Assembly (NCBI RefSeq): GCF_029945965.1
Contig: NZ_JAQSDO010000015.1
Coordinates: 933,952-997,951, forward strand
Source: Thermomonas sp.
GTDB taxonomy: Bacteria; Pseudomonadota; Gammaproteobacteria; Xanthomonadales; Xanthomonadaceae
Length of the DNA stretch: 64,000 bases
Direction: 5' to 3'
The translations under genes and the position numbers were made by a program. The notes under the pieces are model-generated. The model did not search any database. It saw only the letters and a list, made by a program, of their open reading frames with translations, and was not told the DNA's origin. This document shows positions 46,430-56,328 of the stretch, one piece after another; positions within the stretch are counted from its first letter, which is position 1; each line of letters starts with the position of its first letter.

Positions 46430-48460
46430 ATGTCGTTCATTACCACTATGAAGTTGAGCTTGCTCGCAACGGGCCTGCTGCTCTGCAGCCATCCTGCGCA
46501 AGCAGGTGATCCGATTTCAATCGAGACGCTGGCGCGGGTTCCTGCAATCCAGTCGGTGTCCATGAGTACAGATGGCAAGAACGTGGTCGCGATCGTCGAA
46601 GCACCGGGGTCGAACCACCAGGACACCGCACTGGCCGTCTGGGACCTGGACAACCTGGACGCTGGTTCCAAGATCACGCCATCCGGTGACCGCATGAAGT
46701 TCATCGCTGCCAATGCGATGAAGGCGGACCGCGTCCTGGTCATCGGCCGACAGGAATGGACCGGGCAACTGGGCAGCTGTGGCGAGGGCAAGACCACGGG
46801 CGCCACCAAGACCTTCGTGACCAAGACCTACCTGACGGATACTTCGCAGAAGAAGTTTGACGAAGCATTCGCCAGCAAGACCCGAAAGACCGGGATGAGC
46901 GAGGACATGCAGCGCTGCCTGGAGATCGCCGGGACGTCGTCGCTGATCAGCACGCTGCCGCTTGACCCGGATAACGTGATCATCACCCAGCTAAGCGGGA
47001 TGACACTGAGCGGCGACTACTACCTCTACAACCTGCGGACTGGCAAGACCAAGCTCCTGTTAAAGGCGGGAGGGCGGACCAGTCCCGGTCTGTTCGATCC
47101 GCGCACCGGCGATGTGCTGACCAAAACCGAGATGGAGCCGATCAGCTCTGGCGAGTACGAGCAGCGCGTGCTGATCAAGAATCCGCAGACCGGGGAATTC
47201 GAAGTCCACGACAACCTGACCCGCAAGATCAGCGAGCGATACACCGTCGATATCGTGGGTCGTGACGAGAAAACCGGAAAATTCTATGTGTTGACGGACT
47301 TGTTCTCGGATCAGGTCCAAGCGTGGATGTACGACCCGACCACCCGCAAGTTCGAGGACGAACCACTCATCGCGCACCCAAAGTTTTCGATCGGTAGCAT
47401 CATCCTCGGAATCCAGCCGGGGAACTTCAACCGCATCCTGGGATACACGGTCGATGGGCCGCAACGGGAGGTGACATATGTCGACCCGGACATGCACGCC
47501 ATCCAGGCCATGCTGCAAAAGGCATTCCCAGGGCAAATGATTGCCCTGAACAACTACAACGATGGCCTGTCGCGCGTGCTCTTTACGGCCCAGAGCGCAC
47601 AAAATCCACCGAGTTACCACGTCCTGCTCGACCGCAAGCGCATCGTGACCCTCGGCAGCCAGCGGCCAGGTATCGATCCGAAACAAATAGGTGAGCAACG
47701 TTGGGTCGAATATCCAGCACGCGATGGCCTCACCATTCCAGCGCTACTGGACCTGCCGGCCGACTGGAAGCAAGGCAGCGCCCCGCTGCCGCTGATCATC
47801 CATCCGCATGGCGGACCGTGGGCACGCGACTACGGCGGATGGGACGTGTCGGGCTGGGTGCCCTTCATGACCTCGCGCGGTTACGCGGTATTGCGCCCGC
47901 AGTACCGTGGGTCAACGGACCTGGGCCGCAAATTGTGGATTGCAGGCGATGCCGAGTGGGGCCAGAAAATGCAGGATGACGATGACGACGCGGCCGCATG
48001 GGCGGTGAAGCAGGGCATCGCCGATCCGAAGCGACTGGCTATTTTCGGCTATTCCTATGGCGGCTTCTCCGCTGCTGCAGCCGTAGTGAGACCCAACAGC
48101 CCCTATCAGTGCGCAATTGCAGGCGCACCCGTGACCGACCTGGGCAATATCGACCGAAGCTGGAGTGATAACCGCCTCCAGCGCATCCTGCAGGGCAATA
48201 CGGTGAAGGGAATGGATCCCATGCTCAACACCGACAAGGCAAACATCCCGGTCTTGCTGTTTGTGGGTGATCGCGATGTACGCGTGCCCTCCTTCCACGC
48301 CAAGGGCTTCTATGACGCTGTGCGCGGCAAGGTCAATGCCAAGTTCGCGTTGATCCCGGACATGCCCCACAGCATGCCTTGGTACACCTCGCACCAGGTC
48401 CAGACGCTCGGATTGATGGAATCATTCCTGAAAAACGACTGCGGAGATGGCGGCCTCTGA
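46430..48460 (+). CDS. S9-family prolyl oligopeptidase-like peptidase, exported
   Basis: 676 residues from MSFITTMKLSLL, with GGGGAG 8 bases upstream. The signal peptide ends near PAQAGD. An N-terminal beta-propeller region (~30-410) is followed by the alpha/beta-hydrolase: PHGGPWARDYGGW (oxyanion loop), the serine in GYSYGGFSAAA, the aspartate in GDRDVRVP and the histidine in MPHSMPW. Exported S9 peptidases of this group release dipeptides or oligopeptides. It lies upstream of a TonB receptor, separated by a 159-base regulatory-looking gap. Confidence 0.92.
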   Translation: MSFITTMKLSLLATGLLLCSHPAQAGDPISIETLARVPAIQSVSMSTDGKNVVAIVEAPGSNHQDTALAVWDLDNLDAGSKITPSGDRMKFIAANAMKADRVLVIGRQEWTGQLGSCGEGKTTGATKTFVTKTYLTDTSQKKFDEAFASKTRKTGMSEDMQRCLEIAGTSSLISTLPLDPDNVIITQLSGMTLSGDYYLYNLRTGKTKLLLKAGGRTSPGLFDPRTGDVLTKTEMEPISSGEYEQRVLIKNPQTGEFEVHDNLTRKISERYTVDIVGRDEKTGKFYVLTDLFSDQVQAWMYDPTTRKFEDEPLIAHPKFSIGSIILGIQPGNFNRILGYTVDGPQREVTYVDPDMHAIQAMLQKAFPGQMIALNNYNDGLSRVLFTAQSAQNPPSYHVLLDRKRIVTLGSQRPGIDPKQIGEQRWVEYPARDGLTIPALLDLPADWKQGSAPLPLIIHPHGGPWARDYGGWDVSGWVPFMTSRGYAVLRPQYRGSTDLGRKLWIAGDAEWGQKMQDDDDDAAAWAVKQGIADPKRLAIFGYSYGGFSAAAAVVRPNSPYQCAIAGAPVTDLGNIDRSWSDNRLQRILQGNTVKGMDPMLNTDKANIPVLLFVGDRDVRVPSFHAKGFYDAVRGKVNAKFALIPDMPHSMPWYTSHQVQTLGLMESFLKNDCGDGGL

Positions 48461-48539
48461 TAGGCACCACCTATCGACGCCTCATGCAGATCGGGCATTA
48501 CCGGAAGGTTGCAGGTTCATTACATCGCAAATACACTGG

Positions 48540-48570
48540 GTTAACAATTTGTCAACAAGTTTGTCAACAA
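48540..48570. promoter_or_regulatory. tandem GTYAACAA repeats upstream of the TonB receptor
   Basis: Direct repeats TTTGTCAACAA at 48548-48558 and 48560-48570, plus a related GTTAACAA at 48540-48547. The spacing of 11-12 bases, about one helical turn, suits cooperative binding of a regulator on one DNA face. I do not recognise the cognate protein. Confidence 0.45.
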
Positions 48571-48595
48571 TTGTCCGAAGGGGGCTTCGGACAAT
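48570..48595 (+). promoter_or_regulatory. hairpin in the TonB receptor leader
   Basis: Perfect 11-base inverted repeat ATTGTCCGAAG (48570-48580), loop GGGG, CTTCGGACAAT (48585-48595), 24 bases before the ATG and just upstream of a purine-rich ribosome-binding site. It could be an operator or an mRNA stem. No T run follows the stem. Confidence 0.45.
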
Positions 48596-48619
48596 CATCC
48601 AGCAAGGGGAAAGGGGAAA

Positions 48620-51574
48620 ATGATGAGGAATACCGCAAAGAGCCTGAAGCTCCGCAAGCTTCCGTTGTTCGTCGCCTTGGCAAGCTGCCTGTATGGTAGC
48701 GTCGGAATGGCTCAGCAAGCGCCTGCGCCTGCACAGGATCAGGCTGCTGAACAGGCCAAGAAGGATGAGGCCAAGAAAGCCGAACCCAAGACCCTTGAGA
48801 AAATCACGGTCACCGGCTCGCTGCTGAAACGCCTGGAATACGACACGACGTCGCCGGTACAGGTCATCAGCGCGGACGTCAGCGCGGACGTCGGCCAGAT
48901 CAATACCGCCGAATTCCTGCAAAAATCCAGCGTGGCCGCGGGCTCTACCCAGATCAGCAACCAGTTCGCTGGCTTCGTGGTGGAAGGCGGTACCGGTGTG
49001 CAGACAATCAATCTTCGCGGCCTCGGCGCCCAGCGCACCGCCGTCCTGCTCAATGGCCAGCGTCCCGGCCCCGCCGGCACCCGCGGCCAGGTGCTTGCAT
49101 TCGACCTGAACGTGATCCCGCAAGCGATCCTGCAACGTGCCGAGATCGTGAAGGATGGCTCGTCCTCCATCTATGGGTCCGATGCGATCGCCGGCGTGGT
49201 CAATCTGATCACCCGCAAGAACTTCGATGGCCTTGAGTTCAGCTTCAATGGCCGCGGAACCCAGCATGGCGGGGCCGAGACAGTCAGCTTTTCGCTGGCA
49301 AACGGCTGGAACTTCAGCAATGGCAACATAGCCGCTGCCGCGGAATACTACATCCAGGAGCCGTTGCGCATACGTGACCGCGACTTCCTGAAATGCCCGC
49401 AGGACTTGGCGTTCGATGCCAGCGGCAACCGGATTGATCGCCAGGATCGCTCGATCACCGCAGGCACGCCACTGACCGGCTGCACCAGCGGCAACCTGTA
49501 TGCGAATACCGTGTTCGACGCATTGACCGGCCGTCGCTACATTCCTTCGCCTGATGGCACAACAATTGGCCTGATCCCGGGTTACCGTCCACGCACCAAC
49601 GCCGGCTATGGGCCTGGCAACACTGGACAGGCCTTTTACGAAGACGTGCTGAACTTCGACTTCTATGGTGAGCAGCAGATCGTTGATCGTCAGGAGCGTT
49701 TCAGCGTGTTTGCGACGTCCGATTTCAGATTCGGCGACGTGAACTGGACCAATGAGGTCCTGTTCAATCGGCGTGGCACTGATACCCATCGCTGGCGCCA
49801 GTTCTTCCCCGTGGTTGGTGGCGCGACGTCACCGTACGCAGCTTATCGCTATGCGAATGATCCGACCTACGTTGCCAAGGTGCCGTCAGGTGTCGCACAG
49901 CCGGTGATGCCGTTCCCGTCTGACTCGAAGACCCGTGTTAATTACTACTACCTGCATACCGGACTCGACGGGCTGATTGGCAAGACCGACACCTGGTCCT
50001 GGGCTACCAACCTGTCCTACACGCGTTCGGATGGCGACTACAGCGTCCTGTCGATCCTGGCCTCGAAGTCTGGCGACGTGACCTACAGCCCCAACGCGCC
50101 GACCGTGGACTATTTCAGCCCCTGCGTGCTGAGTGGCAAATGCATGAGTGAGCTGGTCTCGGCCGTCAGCCAGTGGCATACCGGCAACACCATTTACGAC
50201 CAGATTCTCTTCAACGCTACGGCGACCGGCGAATTGTTCAACGTGCCGGCAGGTGCCGTGGGTGCCGCGTTCGGCGTCGAATATCGCAACTTCGGCATCA
50301 ACGACCAACCCAGCGACGTGGAGCGCAACGGCGACCTGTGGGGCCAGAGTTCCGCGAAAGTCACCAAGGGCCGCGATCACGTGAAGGAAATCTTCACCGA
50401 AATCGAAGTGCCGCTACTGAAGGGGTTACCCGCGATCGAGGCGTTGACAGCCAACTTCTCTGCACGCGCGTTCGACTATGGCTCGGTCAGCAAGTCGGAC
50501 TATGTCTGGAAGACCGGCCTCAGCTGGCAAGTGATCCCGTCGGTGCGCCTGCGTGCCACCAAGGGCACGTCCTACCGTGCGCCTGGTCTGTACGAGCTCT
50601 ACCTCGGCAACCTGTCGAGCTTCACCAGCCAGCTGAGCATCGACCCCTGCATCGATTGGGGCACAAGCACCAACGATTTCATCCGCGCCAATTGCGGGGC
50701 CGCAGGCATTCCGTCTAATTACGTGGGCAATCCATCCTCTGCCAAGGTGTTCCAAGGCGGCGGCGCCGGCTTCCTGAAGCCGGAGACGTCCAACGCCTTT
50801 ACCGCTGGCATCGTGCTGACGCCGACGGTATGGCCGTTCAGCGTGGCGCTGGACTACTTCGACTATGAGGTTCGCGACCAGATCACCAACCTCGGTGCCA
50901 CCTCGATCTTGAGAGGCTGCTATGGCGCCCAGGTCTACCCGAACAGCTTCTGCAGCATGCTCAAACGCAATCCGTCGACCGATCCGACCGCGCCGAACAA
51001 GATCGAAGAGGTTTACGCGACCTACGTCAACATCAACAAACAAAAGGTCCGTGGTTACGACTTGCTAGCCCGCTTCGACAAGGACTATTCGTTCGGCAAG
51101 CTGGAAGTCGAAGGCCAGGTCACCTACACGATGGAGGACTTCGAGCAATTGTTCAGCACCACGTCCGCCAGTGGGTTCAGTAATTCGGATCGAAATGGTC
51201 AGATCGGCCGCCCGAAGCTGGTCGGCAACCTGCGGACGTTGCTCAAGCGTGGTGACTGGAACTACACCTGGTACATGGACTACGTGGACGCGACCAAGGC
51301 GTTGACGTTGTCGCCGACCTACCCCACCGGCTATTCAGGGTGGATCGGCGCGCAGCGTGACATCGTTGCTGAGTCCCGCCTGTACCACACGGTTTCGGTG
51401 CGCTACAACCAGCCGAAATGGTCGGTGCTGTTCGGCATCCAGAACCTGCTCGACTCGAAGCCGCCCTACGTGTCCAGCGGCGTCGCAACCCGCTACGGCA
51501 ACGTGCCGGCGTTCGCTACCCAGTACGATCTGATGGGCCGTTCGTTCTTTACCCGCCTGAATTTCAAATTCTAG
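48620..51574 (+). CDS. TonB-dependent outer-membrane receptor
   Basis: 984 residues. The signal peptide is followed by a Gln/Ala/Lys-rich segment (QAAEQAKKDEAKKAEPK) and the TonB-box-like TLEKITVTGSLLKR. The plug has VQTINLRGLGAQRTAVLLNGQR and IYGSDAIAGVVNLITRKNF. A 22-strand barrel ends in the aromatic C-terminus FFTRLNFKF typical of outer-membrane insertion. The substrate is not readable; the length and plug resemble the large receptors of Xanthomonadaceae that import sugars or peptides. The upstream S9 peptidase makes peptide uptake plausible. A purine-rich AAGGGGAAAGGGGAAA precedes the start. Confidence 0.92.
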   Translation: MMRNTAKSLKLRKLPLFVALASCLYGSVGMAQQAPAPAQDQAAEQAKKDEAKKAEPKTLEKITVTGSLLKRLEYDTTSPVQVISADVSADVGQINTAEFLQKSSVAAGSTQISNQFAGFVVEGGTGVQTINLRGLGAQRTAVLLNGQRPGPAGTRGQVLAFDLNVIPQAILQRAEIVKDGSSSIYGSDAIAGVVNLITRKNFDGLEFSFNGRGTQHGGAETVSFSLANGWNFSNGNIAAAAEYYIQEPLRIRDRDFLKCPQDLAFDASGNRIDRQDRSITAGTPLTGCTSGNLYANTVFDALTGRRYIPSPDGTTIGLIPGYRPRTNAGYGPGNTGQAFYEDVLNFDFYGEQQIVDRQERFSVFATSDFRFGDVNWTNEVLFNRRGTDTHRWRQFFPVVGGATSPYAAYRYANDPTYVAKVPSGVAQPVMPFPSDSKTRVNYYYLHTGLDGLIGKTDTWSWATNLSYTRSDGDYSVLSILASKSGDVTYSPNAPTVDYFSPCVLSGKCMSELVSAVSQWHTGNTIYDQILFNATATGELFNVPAGAVGAAFGVEYRNFGINDQPSDVERNGDLWGQSSAKVTKGRDHVKEIFTEIEVPLLKGLPAIEALTANFSARAFDYGSVSKSDYVWKTGLSWQVIPSVRLRATKGTSYRAPGLYELYLGNLSSFTSQLSIDPCIDWGTSTNDFIRANCGAAGIPSNYVGNPSSAKVFQGGGAGFLKPETSNAFTAGIVLTPTVWPFSVALDYFDYEVRDQITNLGATSILRGCYGAQVYPNSFCSMLKRNPSTDPTAPNKIEEVYATYVNINKQKVRGYDLLARFDKDYSFGKLEVEGQVTYTMEDFEQLFSTTSASGFSNSDRNGQIGRPKLVGNLRTLLKRGDWNYTWYMDYVDATKALTLSPTYPTGYSGWIGAQRDIVAESRLYHTVSVRYNQPKWSVLFGIQNLLDSKPPYVSSGVATRYGNVPAFATQYDLMGRSFFTRLNFKF

Positions 51575-51600
51575 AGTCCCATTGAGGTGCGTGACCAAGG

Positions 51601-51629
51601 GCCCGGCGCAAGCCGGGCTCTTTTTTTTT
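51601..51629 (+). terminator. Rho-independent terminator after the TonB receptor
   Basis: GCCCGGC, loop GCAA, GCCGGGC, then TC and nine T residues. It sits 26 bases after the stop, the clearest terminator in the window. Confidence 0.93.
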
Positions 51630-51711
51630 CGCCCTGACTTCCGGCTCTCATGTCGGCTCGCTTCGCAGCCTATCCTGTTACTTCCTGTCACCTTTCACGC
51701 GGTAGATCCTG

Positions 51712-52458
51712 ATGCGAATTTCACGAATGACCTGGTTGCTCCCCAGCTTGGCGTTGTTGCTCGGCCTGCCTGCGCATGCGGCGGCCCAGGCACAAGCAGA
51801 TCCGAGCAGTGATGACACCATGCTTGCCTCCGGATTTCTTGACGGTCACCCGGACTTGCTGTTCCGATCGCAAGGACTCAGTGCCTATGGCGAACGCGAT
51901 TTCGGCAAGGCCATTGAGCGCTTCCGCAAGGCCGCCTATTACGGCGACAAGGCATCCCAGGCCATCATTGGGGAGATGTCGTGGTCGGGTGTCGGCGTTG
52001 AACGCGACCGGGTGATGGCGCTGGTCTGGATGGATCTGGCCGCTGAACGCGGATATCCACGCTTCGTGAATACCCGCAATGGTTACTGGAATGCATTGAG
52101 CCCGGCCGAACGCCAGCGGGCTCGTGATCGCGTCGACGACATCTATGCGGAGTACGGAGACGCCGCTACTGAGCCGCGCCTCGCAAAAGAGCTGCGACGG
52201 GGACGCTCCAAGATGACGGGAAGCCGGGTCGGCTCGCTTTCCAGCAATATGCAGATCATCGTTCCAGGCCACGGCAGCATTGATGGCTCCAAGTTCTTCG
52301 ATCCGAAATACTGGGATCCCAAGCTATATCGCGCCTGGCACGACAACTTCTGGGAAAACCTCCGGGATGGAACAGTGACTGTCGGAGAACCGGAAAAACT
52401 GGATGACAGCACCCCATCACAACCGAAGCCATCACAAAAACAAGACACGCCGCGCTGA
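51712..52458 (+). CDS. exported Sel1/TPR-repeat protein
   Basis: 248 residues. The signal peptide ends near AHAAAQA. One or two Sel1-like repeats are visible around residues 60-110 (DFGKAIERFRKAAYYGDKASQAIIGEMSWSG, then DRVMALVWMDLAAERGY). The C-terminal half (KFFDPKYWDPKLYRAWHDNFWENL) has no recognised domain. Sel1 proteins are usually scaffolds for protein contacts in the envelope. Function unknown. Confidence 0.75.
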   Translation: MRISRMTWLLPSLALLLGLPAHAAAQAQADPSSDDTMLASGFLDGHPDLLFRSQGLSAYGERDFGKAIERFRKAAYYGDKASQAIIGEMSWSGVGVERDRVMALVWMDLAAERGYPRFVNTRNGYWNALSPAERQRARDRVDDIYAEYGDAATEPRLAKELRRGRSKMTGSRVGSLSSNMQIIVPGHGSIDGSKFFDPKYWDPKLYRAWHDNFWENLRDGTVTVGEPEKLDDSTPSQPKPSQKQDTPR

Positions 52459-52623
52459 CTTTCTTCGTCCGGTGCCTGACGCCGCCCGGCTGAATCCTTG
52501 CTGATCCATATGCAGGTTCAAGCCGAACACATCGCAGTCGAGTGTTCCATACCACTGCGAATGGGGTATAAAACAGGTGTCGGGTGCCATCGCGCCCCAT
52601 CATTCCCTGGGAGAGCACAGCAC

Positions 52624-53064
52624 ATGCGCAAGATCATCCTCACCGTCGCGCTCGCGTCGATCGCGTCGATCACATTCTCGGCCTCGGCACAGGACCACAA
52701 TTCGCCGATCGGCAAATGGAAAACTCTGGATGACAAAACCGGCAAGGCCATGACCGTCACCGAGGTCTATGCGGCCAAGAACGGCACGCTTGCGGCCAAG
52801 ATCGTGGAGAACCTGGGCCTTCCGGCCACCTGCGACGAGTGCAGCGGCGCCAACAAGGGCAAGTCCTTCGTTGGCATCGTCACCGTCTGGAACATGAAGG
52901 CCGACAAGGATGGCACCTGGGGCGGCGGCAGTGGCTACAAGCCGTCTGAGGACATGAACTTCACCGCGAGGTCGATGAAGCTGGTCGACGGCGGCAACAA
53001 GCTCGAGCTCAAGGGCTGCAAGGCGTTCTTCTGCCGCACCGCCACCTGGGTACGCGCGGACTGA
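52624..53064 (+). CDS. DUF2147-family exported protein (first copy)
   Basis: 146 residues from MRKIILTVALASIAS, with a signal peptide ending near FSASAQD. DUF2147 features are IGKWKTLDDKTGKAMTVTEVY and CDECSGANKGKSFVGIVTVW, ending KGCKAFFCRTATWVR. A lipocalin-like beta fold is likely. Cysteine pairs (CDEC, CKAFFC) suggest disulfides. A TATAAA-containing stretch about 50 bases upstream (52566-52573) may be its promoter. The next gene is a paralogue. Confidence 0.82.
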   Translation: MRKIILTVALASIASITFSASAQDHNSPIGKWKTLDDKTGKAMTVTEVYAAKNGTLAAKIVENLGLPATCDECSGANKGKSFVGIVTVWNMKADKDGTWGGGSGYKPSEDMNFTARSMKLVDGGNKLELKGCKAFFCRTATWVRAD

Positions 53065-53098
53065 ACCTGTCGATGTGACTTCATCAGTATGAAACCGC

Positions 53099-53124
53099 GA
53101 AACGGCCCGCCTGCGGGCCGTTTC
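53099..53124. terminator. hairpin between the two DUF2147 genes
   Basis: GAAACGGCCCGC followed by GCGGGCCGTTTC with a CT centre: a 12-base perfect stem located 34 bases after the first DUF2147 stop. The T content is only that of the stem end, so termination efficiency is uncertain. Confidence 0.6.
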
Positions 53125-53147
53125 CATGTCTGGACGAGGAACTGACG

Positions 53148-53588
53148 ATGCGTACGATTACATTTTTCGCAATGCTGGCCTTGCTTGCGCTGCCGATGTT
53201 GCCCGCGCATGCGCAACAGGCGGCGACTGGCCGCTGGACGACGATTGATGATGCGACCGGCAAGCCGAAGTCGGTGGTCGAGATCTACCAGGCGCGCGAT
53301 GGGAGCTTTGCCGGCCGCGTGACCGAGGTCCTCGATACCAAGCATGGCCCGGATCCAAACTGCATCAAGTGCAGCGGCAGCAACAAGGACAAGCCGATCA
53401 AGGGCATGGTGATCCTGTGGGGACTCAAGCCCGACGGCGCCGGGCATTGGAGTGGAGGCCGGGTGCTGGACCCGGACAACGGCAAGACCTACAAGTCCAA
53501 ACTTGAACTGCTGGATGGCGGCCGCAAGTTGGGGATGTCCGGTTGCATCGCGTTCTTCTGCCGGCAGCAGGTGTGGATCCGGCAATAA
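53148..53588 (+). CDS. DUF2147-family exported protein (second copy)
   Basis: 146 residues, a paralogue of the preceding gene and the same length. The signal peptide ends near AHAQQ. Conserved are TGRWTTIDDATGKPKSVVEIYQ, CIKCSGSNKDKPIKGMVILWG and GCIAFFCRQQVWIR. Cysteine positions match the first copy, while surface residues differ, pointing to an old duplication. ACGAGGAAC lies just upstream of the ATG. Cellular role unknown. Confidence 0.82.
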   Translation: MRTITFFAMLALLALPMLPAHAQQAATGRWTTIDDATGKPKSVVEIYQARDGSFAGRVTEVLDTKHGPDPNCIKCSGSNKDKPIKGMVILWGLKPDGAGHWSGGRVLDPDNGKTYKSKLELLDGGRKLGMSGCIAFFCRQQVWIRQ

Positions 53589-53618
53589 GCCGCAACGACG
53601 CGCACCTTGCAACATCCT

Positions 53619-53641
53619 GAAACCCCGGCAGCCGGGGTTTC
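53619..53641 (+). terminator. terminator-like hairpin before metG
   Basis: GAAACCCCGGC, A, GCCGGGGTTTC: perfect 11-base arms 30 bases after the second DUF2147 stop. The TTTC ending provides a short T run. It separates the DUF2147 pair from metG. Confidence 0.7.
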
Positions 53642-53703
53642 GCATTCCGGGCCTCATTCGCCTGCATGCGATAATCGCCGACCGCTTCGCACCGATACCC
53701 ACG

Positions 53704-55815
53704 ATGTCCCGCAACGCACTCGTCACCAATGCCCTGCCCTACGCCAACGGTCCGCTGCACCTTGGCCACCTGGTGGGCTACATCCAGGCCGACGTCTGGG
53801 TGCGCGCGCGGCGCATGGCCGGCGATACGGTGCATTTCGTCTGCGCGGACGACACCCATGGGACCCCGATCATGCTGGCCGCTGAAAAGGCCGGGGTCAC
53901 GCCGGAAGCCTTCATTGCCGATATCCAGGCCAGCCACGAACGCGACTTCGCTGACTTCGGCGTTGCCTTCGATCACTACGACTCGACCAACTCGCCGCGC
54001 AACCGCGTGATGACCGAATCGATCTACACGGCGCTGGAAGCAGGCGGCCACATCGGACAACGCTCGGTGCAACAGTTCTACGATCCGGCAAGGGGCATGT
54101 TCCTGCCCGATCGCTACGTCAAGGGTATCTGTCCGAATTGCGGCACACCCGACCAGTACGGCGACAACTGCGAACATTGCGGCGCGACCTACGCGCCCAC
54201 CGAACTCAAGGAACCGAAGTCGGTGGTGTCCGGCGCGACACCCGAACTCCGCGATTCCGAACATTTCTTTTTCGAAGTGGGCCAGTTCCAGGATTTCCTA
54301 CGCCAGTGGCTTGAAAACGATGTCGCGGTGCCTGGCGTCAAAGCCAAACTGCGCGAGTGGCTGGATGCCGAAGGCGGCCTGCGCGCGTGGGATATCTCAC
54401 GTGACGCGCCATATTTCGGCTTCCAGATTCCCGGCCAGCCCGGCAAGTTCTTCTACGTCTGGCTGGACGCACCGATCGGTTACCTGTCCAGTTTCCAGGC
54501 CCTGTGCGAAGCACGCGGGATCGACTTCGACGCCTACCTGCGTCAGGACAGCGACACCGAACTGCATCACTTCCTCGGCAAGGACATCGTCAATTTCCAC
54601 GGCCTGTTCTGGCCTGCGGTGTTGAACGGCGCCGGCATGCGCGCGCCGACCCGGCTGCACGTCAACGGTTACCTGACCGTGGACGGCGCCAAGATGAGCA
54701 AGTCGCGCGGCACCTTCGTGATGGCGCGGACATATCTCGATGCCGGCCTCGCGCCGGAAGCGCTGCGCTATTACTTCGCCACCAAGACCTCAGGCGGCGT
54801 CGATGACCTCGACCTCAACCTGGGCGACTTCGTGGCGCGGGTTAATAGCGACGTGGTCGGCAAGTTCGTGAACATCGCAAGTCGCTGCGCGAAATTGCTG
54901 GAAACTCATTTCGAAAATACGCTTTGGGCTGCGCCCTCCGGTACCAGCGAAGCCGAGGAACTCGGTGACATCTGGAAACAGCGCGTCGCCTTGCTCGGTA
55001 GTGTTGCTGCCCACACGCACAATCTGGCTGTCGAGTTGTATGCGGAGGACAACGCGGCGGCAGTCGCGCGCAATGCAATGACGGCTGCAGATCAGGTCAA
55101 CGAATACATTGCGCAAACCGCTCCCTGGGCGTTAGCAAAGGATGCGACTCGTAGAACCGAGTTACACGTCGTCCTGAGTACCGCCATGCAGGCATTTGCC
55201 GACATCGCCGGCGTGCTGAAGCCGATCCTGCCCGCGACAGCCACCAAAGTAGAGCATTACCTTGGTACGGAATTGACGCTAGAAAAGGGTGTCGAACTCG
55301 AGGGGCGAACGCTGGCACAAAACTACACGCCCCTGTTCACCCGCATTGACCCGAAGCATATCGAAGCCATGATCGACGCCAGCAAGGACACACTCACGCC
55401 CGCCCCCGCCCCCGCCGCGCCAGCTGTCACCGTGAGCAAACCAAAGACGTCTGCACCTGCAGAGGCAAGCAAGCAAACGGGTGAATTCATCGGCATCGAC
55501 GATTTCGCCAAGCTCGACCTGCGCATCGGCAAGGTGCTCGAATGCGGCTTCGTCGAAGGTTCGGACAAGCTGCTGCGGTTCCTGCTGGATGCCGGCGAGC
55601 TTGGGCAGCGGCAGATCTTCTCCGGCACTCGAGCCAGTTACGCCGAGCCGGACACACTCATTGGCCGCAACGTGGTGTTCATCGCCAACCTGGCGCCGCG
55701 CAAGATGCGCTTCGGCATCAGCGAAGGCATGATCCTGTCGGCGGGTTTCGATGGCGGCGGACTGTCGCTGCTGGACGCTGATACCGGCGCGCAGCCGGGT
55801 ATGCCGGTGAAGTGA
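53704..55815 (+). CDS. metG: methionyl-tRNA synthetase
   Basis: 703 residues from [16 protein letters not shown]. Class I signatures are HLGH (residues 19-22) and KMSKS (330-334). A zinc knuckle is seen in [19 protein letters not shown]. After an Ala/Pro linker ([15 protein letters not shown]) a C-terminal EMAPII-like tRNA-binding domain follows ([20 protein letters not shown]). It charges tRNA-Met. The stop overlaps the rnfB-like start by four bases (GTGA). Confidence 0.97.
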   Translation: MSRNALVTNALPYANGPLHLGHLVGYIQADVWVRARRMAGDTVHFVCADDTHGTPIMLAAEKAGVTPEAFIADIQASHERDFADFGVAFDHYDSTNSPRNRVMTESIYTALEAGGHIGQRSVQQFYDPARGMFLPDRYVKGICPNCGTPDQYGDNCEHCGATYAPTELKEPKSVVSGATPELRDSEHFFFEVGQFQDFLRQWLENDVAVPGVKAKLREWLDAEGGLRAWDISRDAPYFGFQIPGQPGKFFYVWLDAPIGYLSSFQALCEARGIDFDAYLRQDSDTELHHFLGKDIVNFHGLFWPAVLNGAGMRAPTRLHVNGYLTVDGAKMSKSRGTFVMARTYLDAGLAPEALRYYFATKTSGGVDDLDLNLGDFVARVNSDVVGKFVNIASRCAKLLETHFENTLWAAPSGTSEAEELGDIWKQRVALLGSVAAHTHNLAVELYAEDNAAAVARNAMTAADQVNEYIAQTAPWALAKDATRRTELHVVLSTAMQAFADIAGVLKPILPATATKVEHYLGTELTLEKGVELEGRTLAQNYTPLFTRIDPKHIEAMIDASKDTLTPAPAPAAPAVTVSKPKTSAPAEASKQTGEFIGIDDFAKLDLRIGKVLECGFVEGSDKLLRFLLDAGELGQRQIFSGTRASYAEPDTLIGRNVVFIANLAPRKMRFGISEGMILSAGFDGGGLSLLDADTGAQPGMPVK

Positions 55816-56240
55816 GCGCACGCGCGCCGCTGGGATCATCCGAACTGGTCGAACGCCTCGACCGCATCCTGCCGCAGACCCAGTGCGGTCAATGCGGCTA
55901 TGGCGGCTGCCGCCCGTACGCCCAGGCAATAGCTGCCGGCGAAGCGGGGATCGACCATTGCCCGCCTGGTGGCGATGCCGGTGCACGCGCACTCGCACAT
56001 GTGCTGGGCTTGCAGGCGAAGCCCTACGACCGAAGTCGCGGCGAACAGCAGCCAGCATTGGTCGCGATGATCGTCGAAGCCGACTGTATTGGGTGTACCA
56101 AATGCATCCAGGCCTGCCCGGTGGACGCGATCATCGGCGCCAGCAAGCACATGCACGTGGTAATCGAATCGCTATGCACCGGCTGCGCGCTGTGCGTGAC
56201 GCCCTGCCCGGTGGATTGCATCGTGATGGTGCCTCTCTAA
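55812..56240 (+). CDS. RnfB/RsxB-family ferredoxin-type protein
   Basis: 142 residues from a GTG overlapping the metG stop. The first Fe-S motif is [15 protein letters not shown] with a distal HCPPGG (4Fe-4S), then two ferredoxin sites [12 protein letters not shown] and [12 protein letters not shown]. It lacks the N-terminal membrane helix of full RnfB, and no rnfA, C, D, G or E gene is visible nearby, so it may act as a free electron carrier. The metG-rnfB pairing recurs in Xanthomonadaceae as I recall. Confidence 0.88.
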   Translation: MSARAPLGSSELVERLDRILPQTQCGQCGYGGCRPYAQAIAAGEAGIDHCPPGGDAGARALAHVLGLQAKPYDRSRGEQQPALVAMIVEADCIGCTKCIQACPVDAIIGASKHMHVVIESLCTGCALCVTPCPVDCIVMVPL

Positions 56241-56242
56241 CG

Positions 56243-56266
56243 CCTCTCCCTGCGTGCAGGGGGAGG
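56243..56266 (+). terminator. hairpin after the rnfB-like gene
   Basis: CCTCTCCCTGC, loop GT, GCAGGGGGAGG (one mismatch), followed by TTT. It lies just after the stop and resembles GGGAGAGG-type palindromes frequent in related genomes. Confidence 0.65.
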
Positions 56267-56328
56267 TTTGGATGGGCTCGCTTTGCCGGTATCAAAACAC
56301 CATCAACGACATTATTGAGTCGCAGGTT

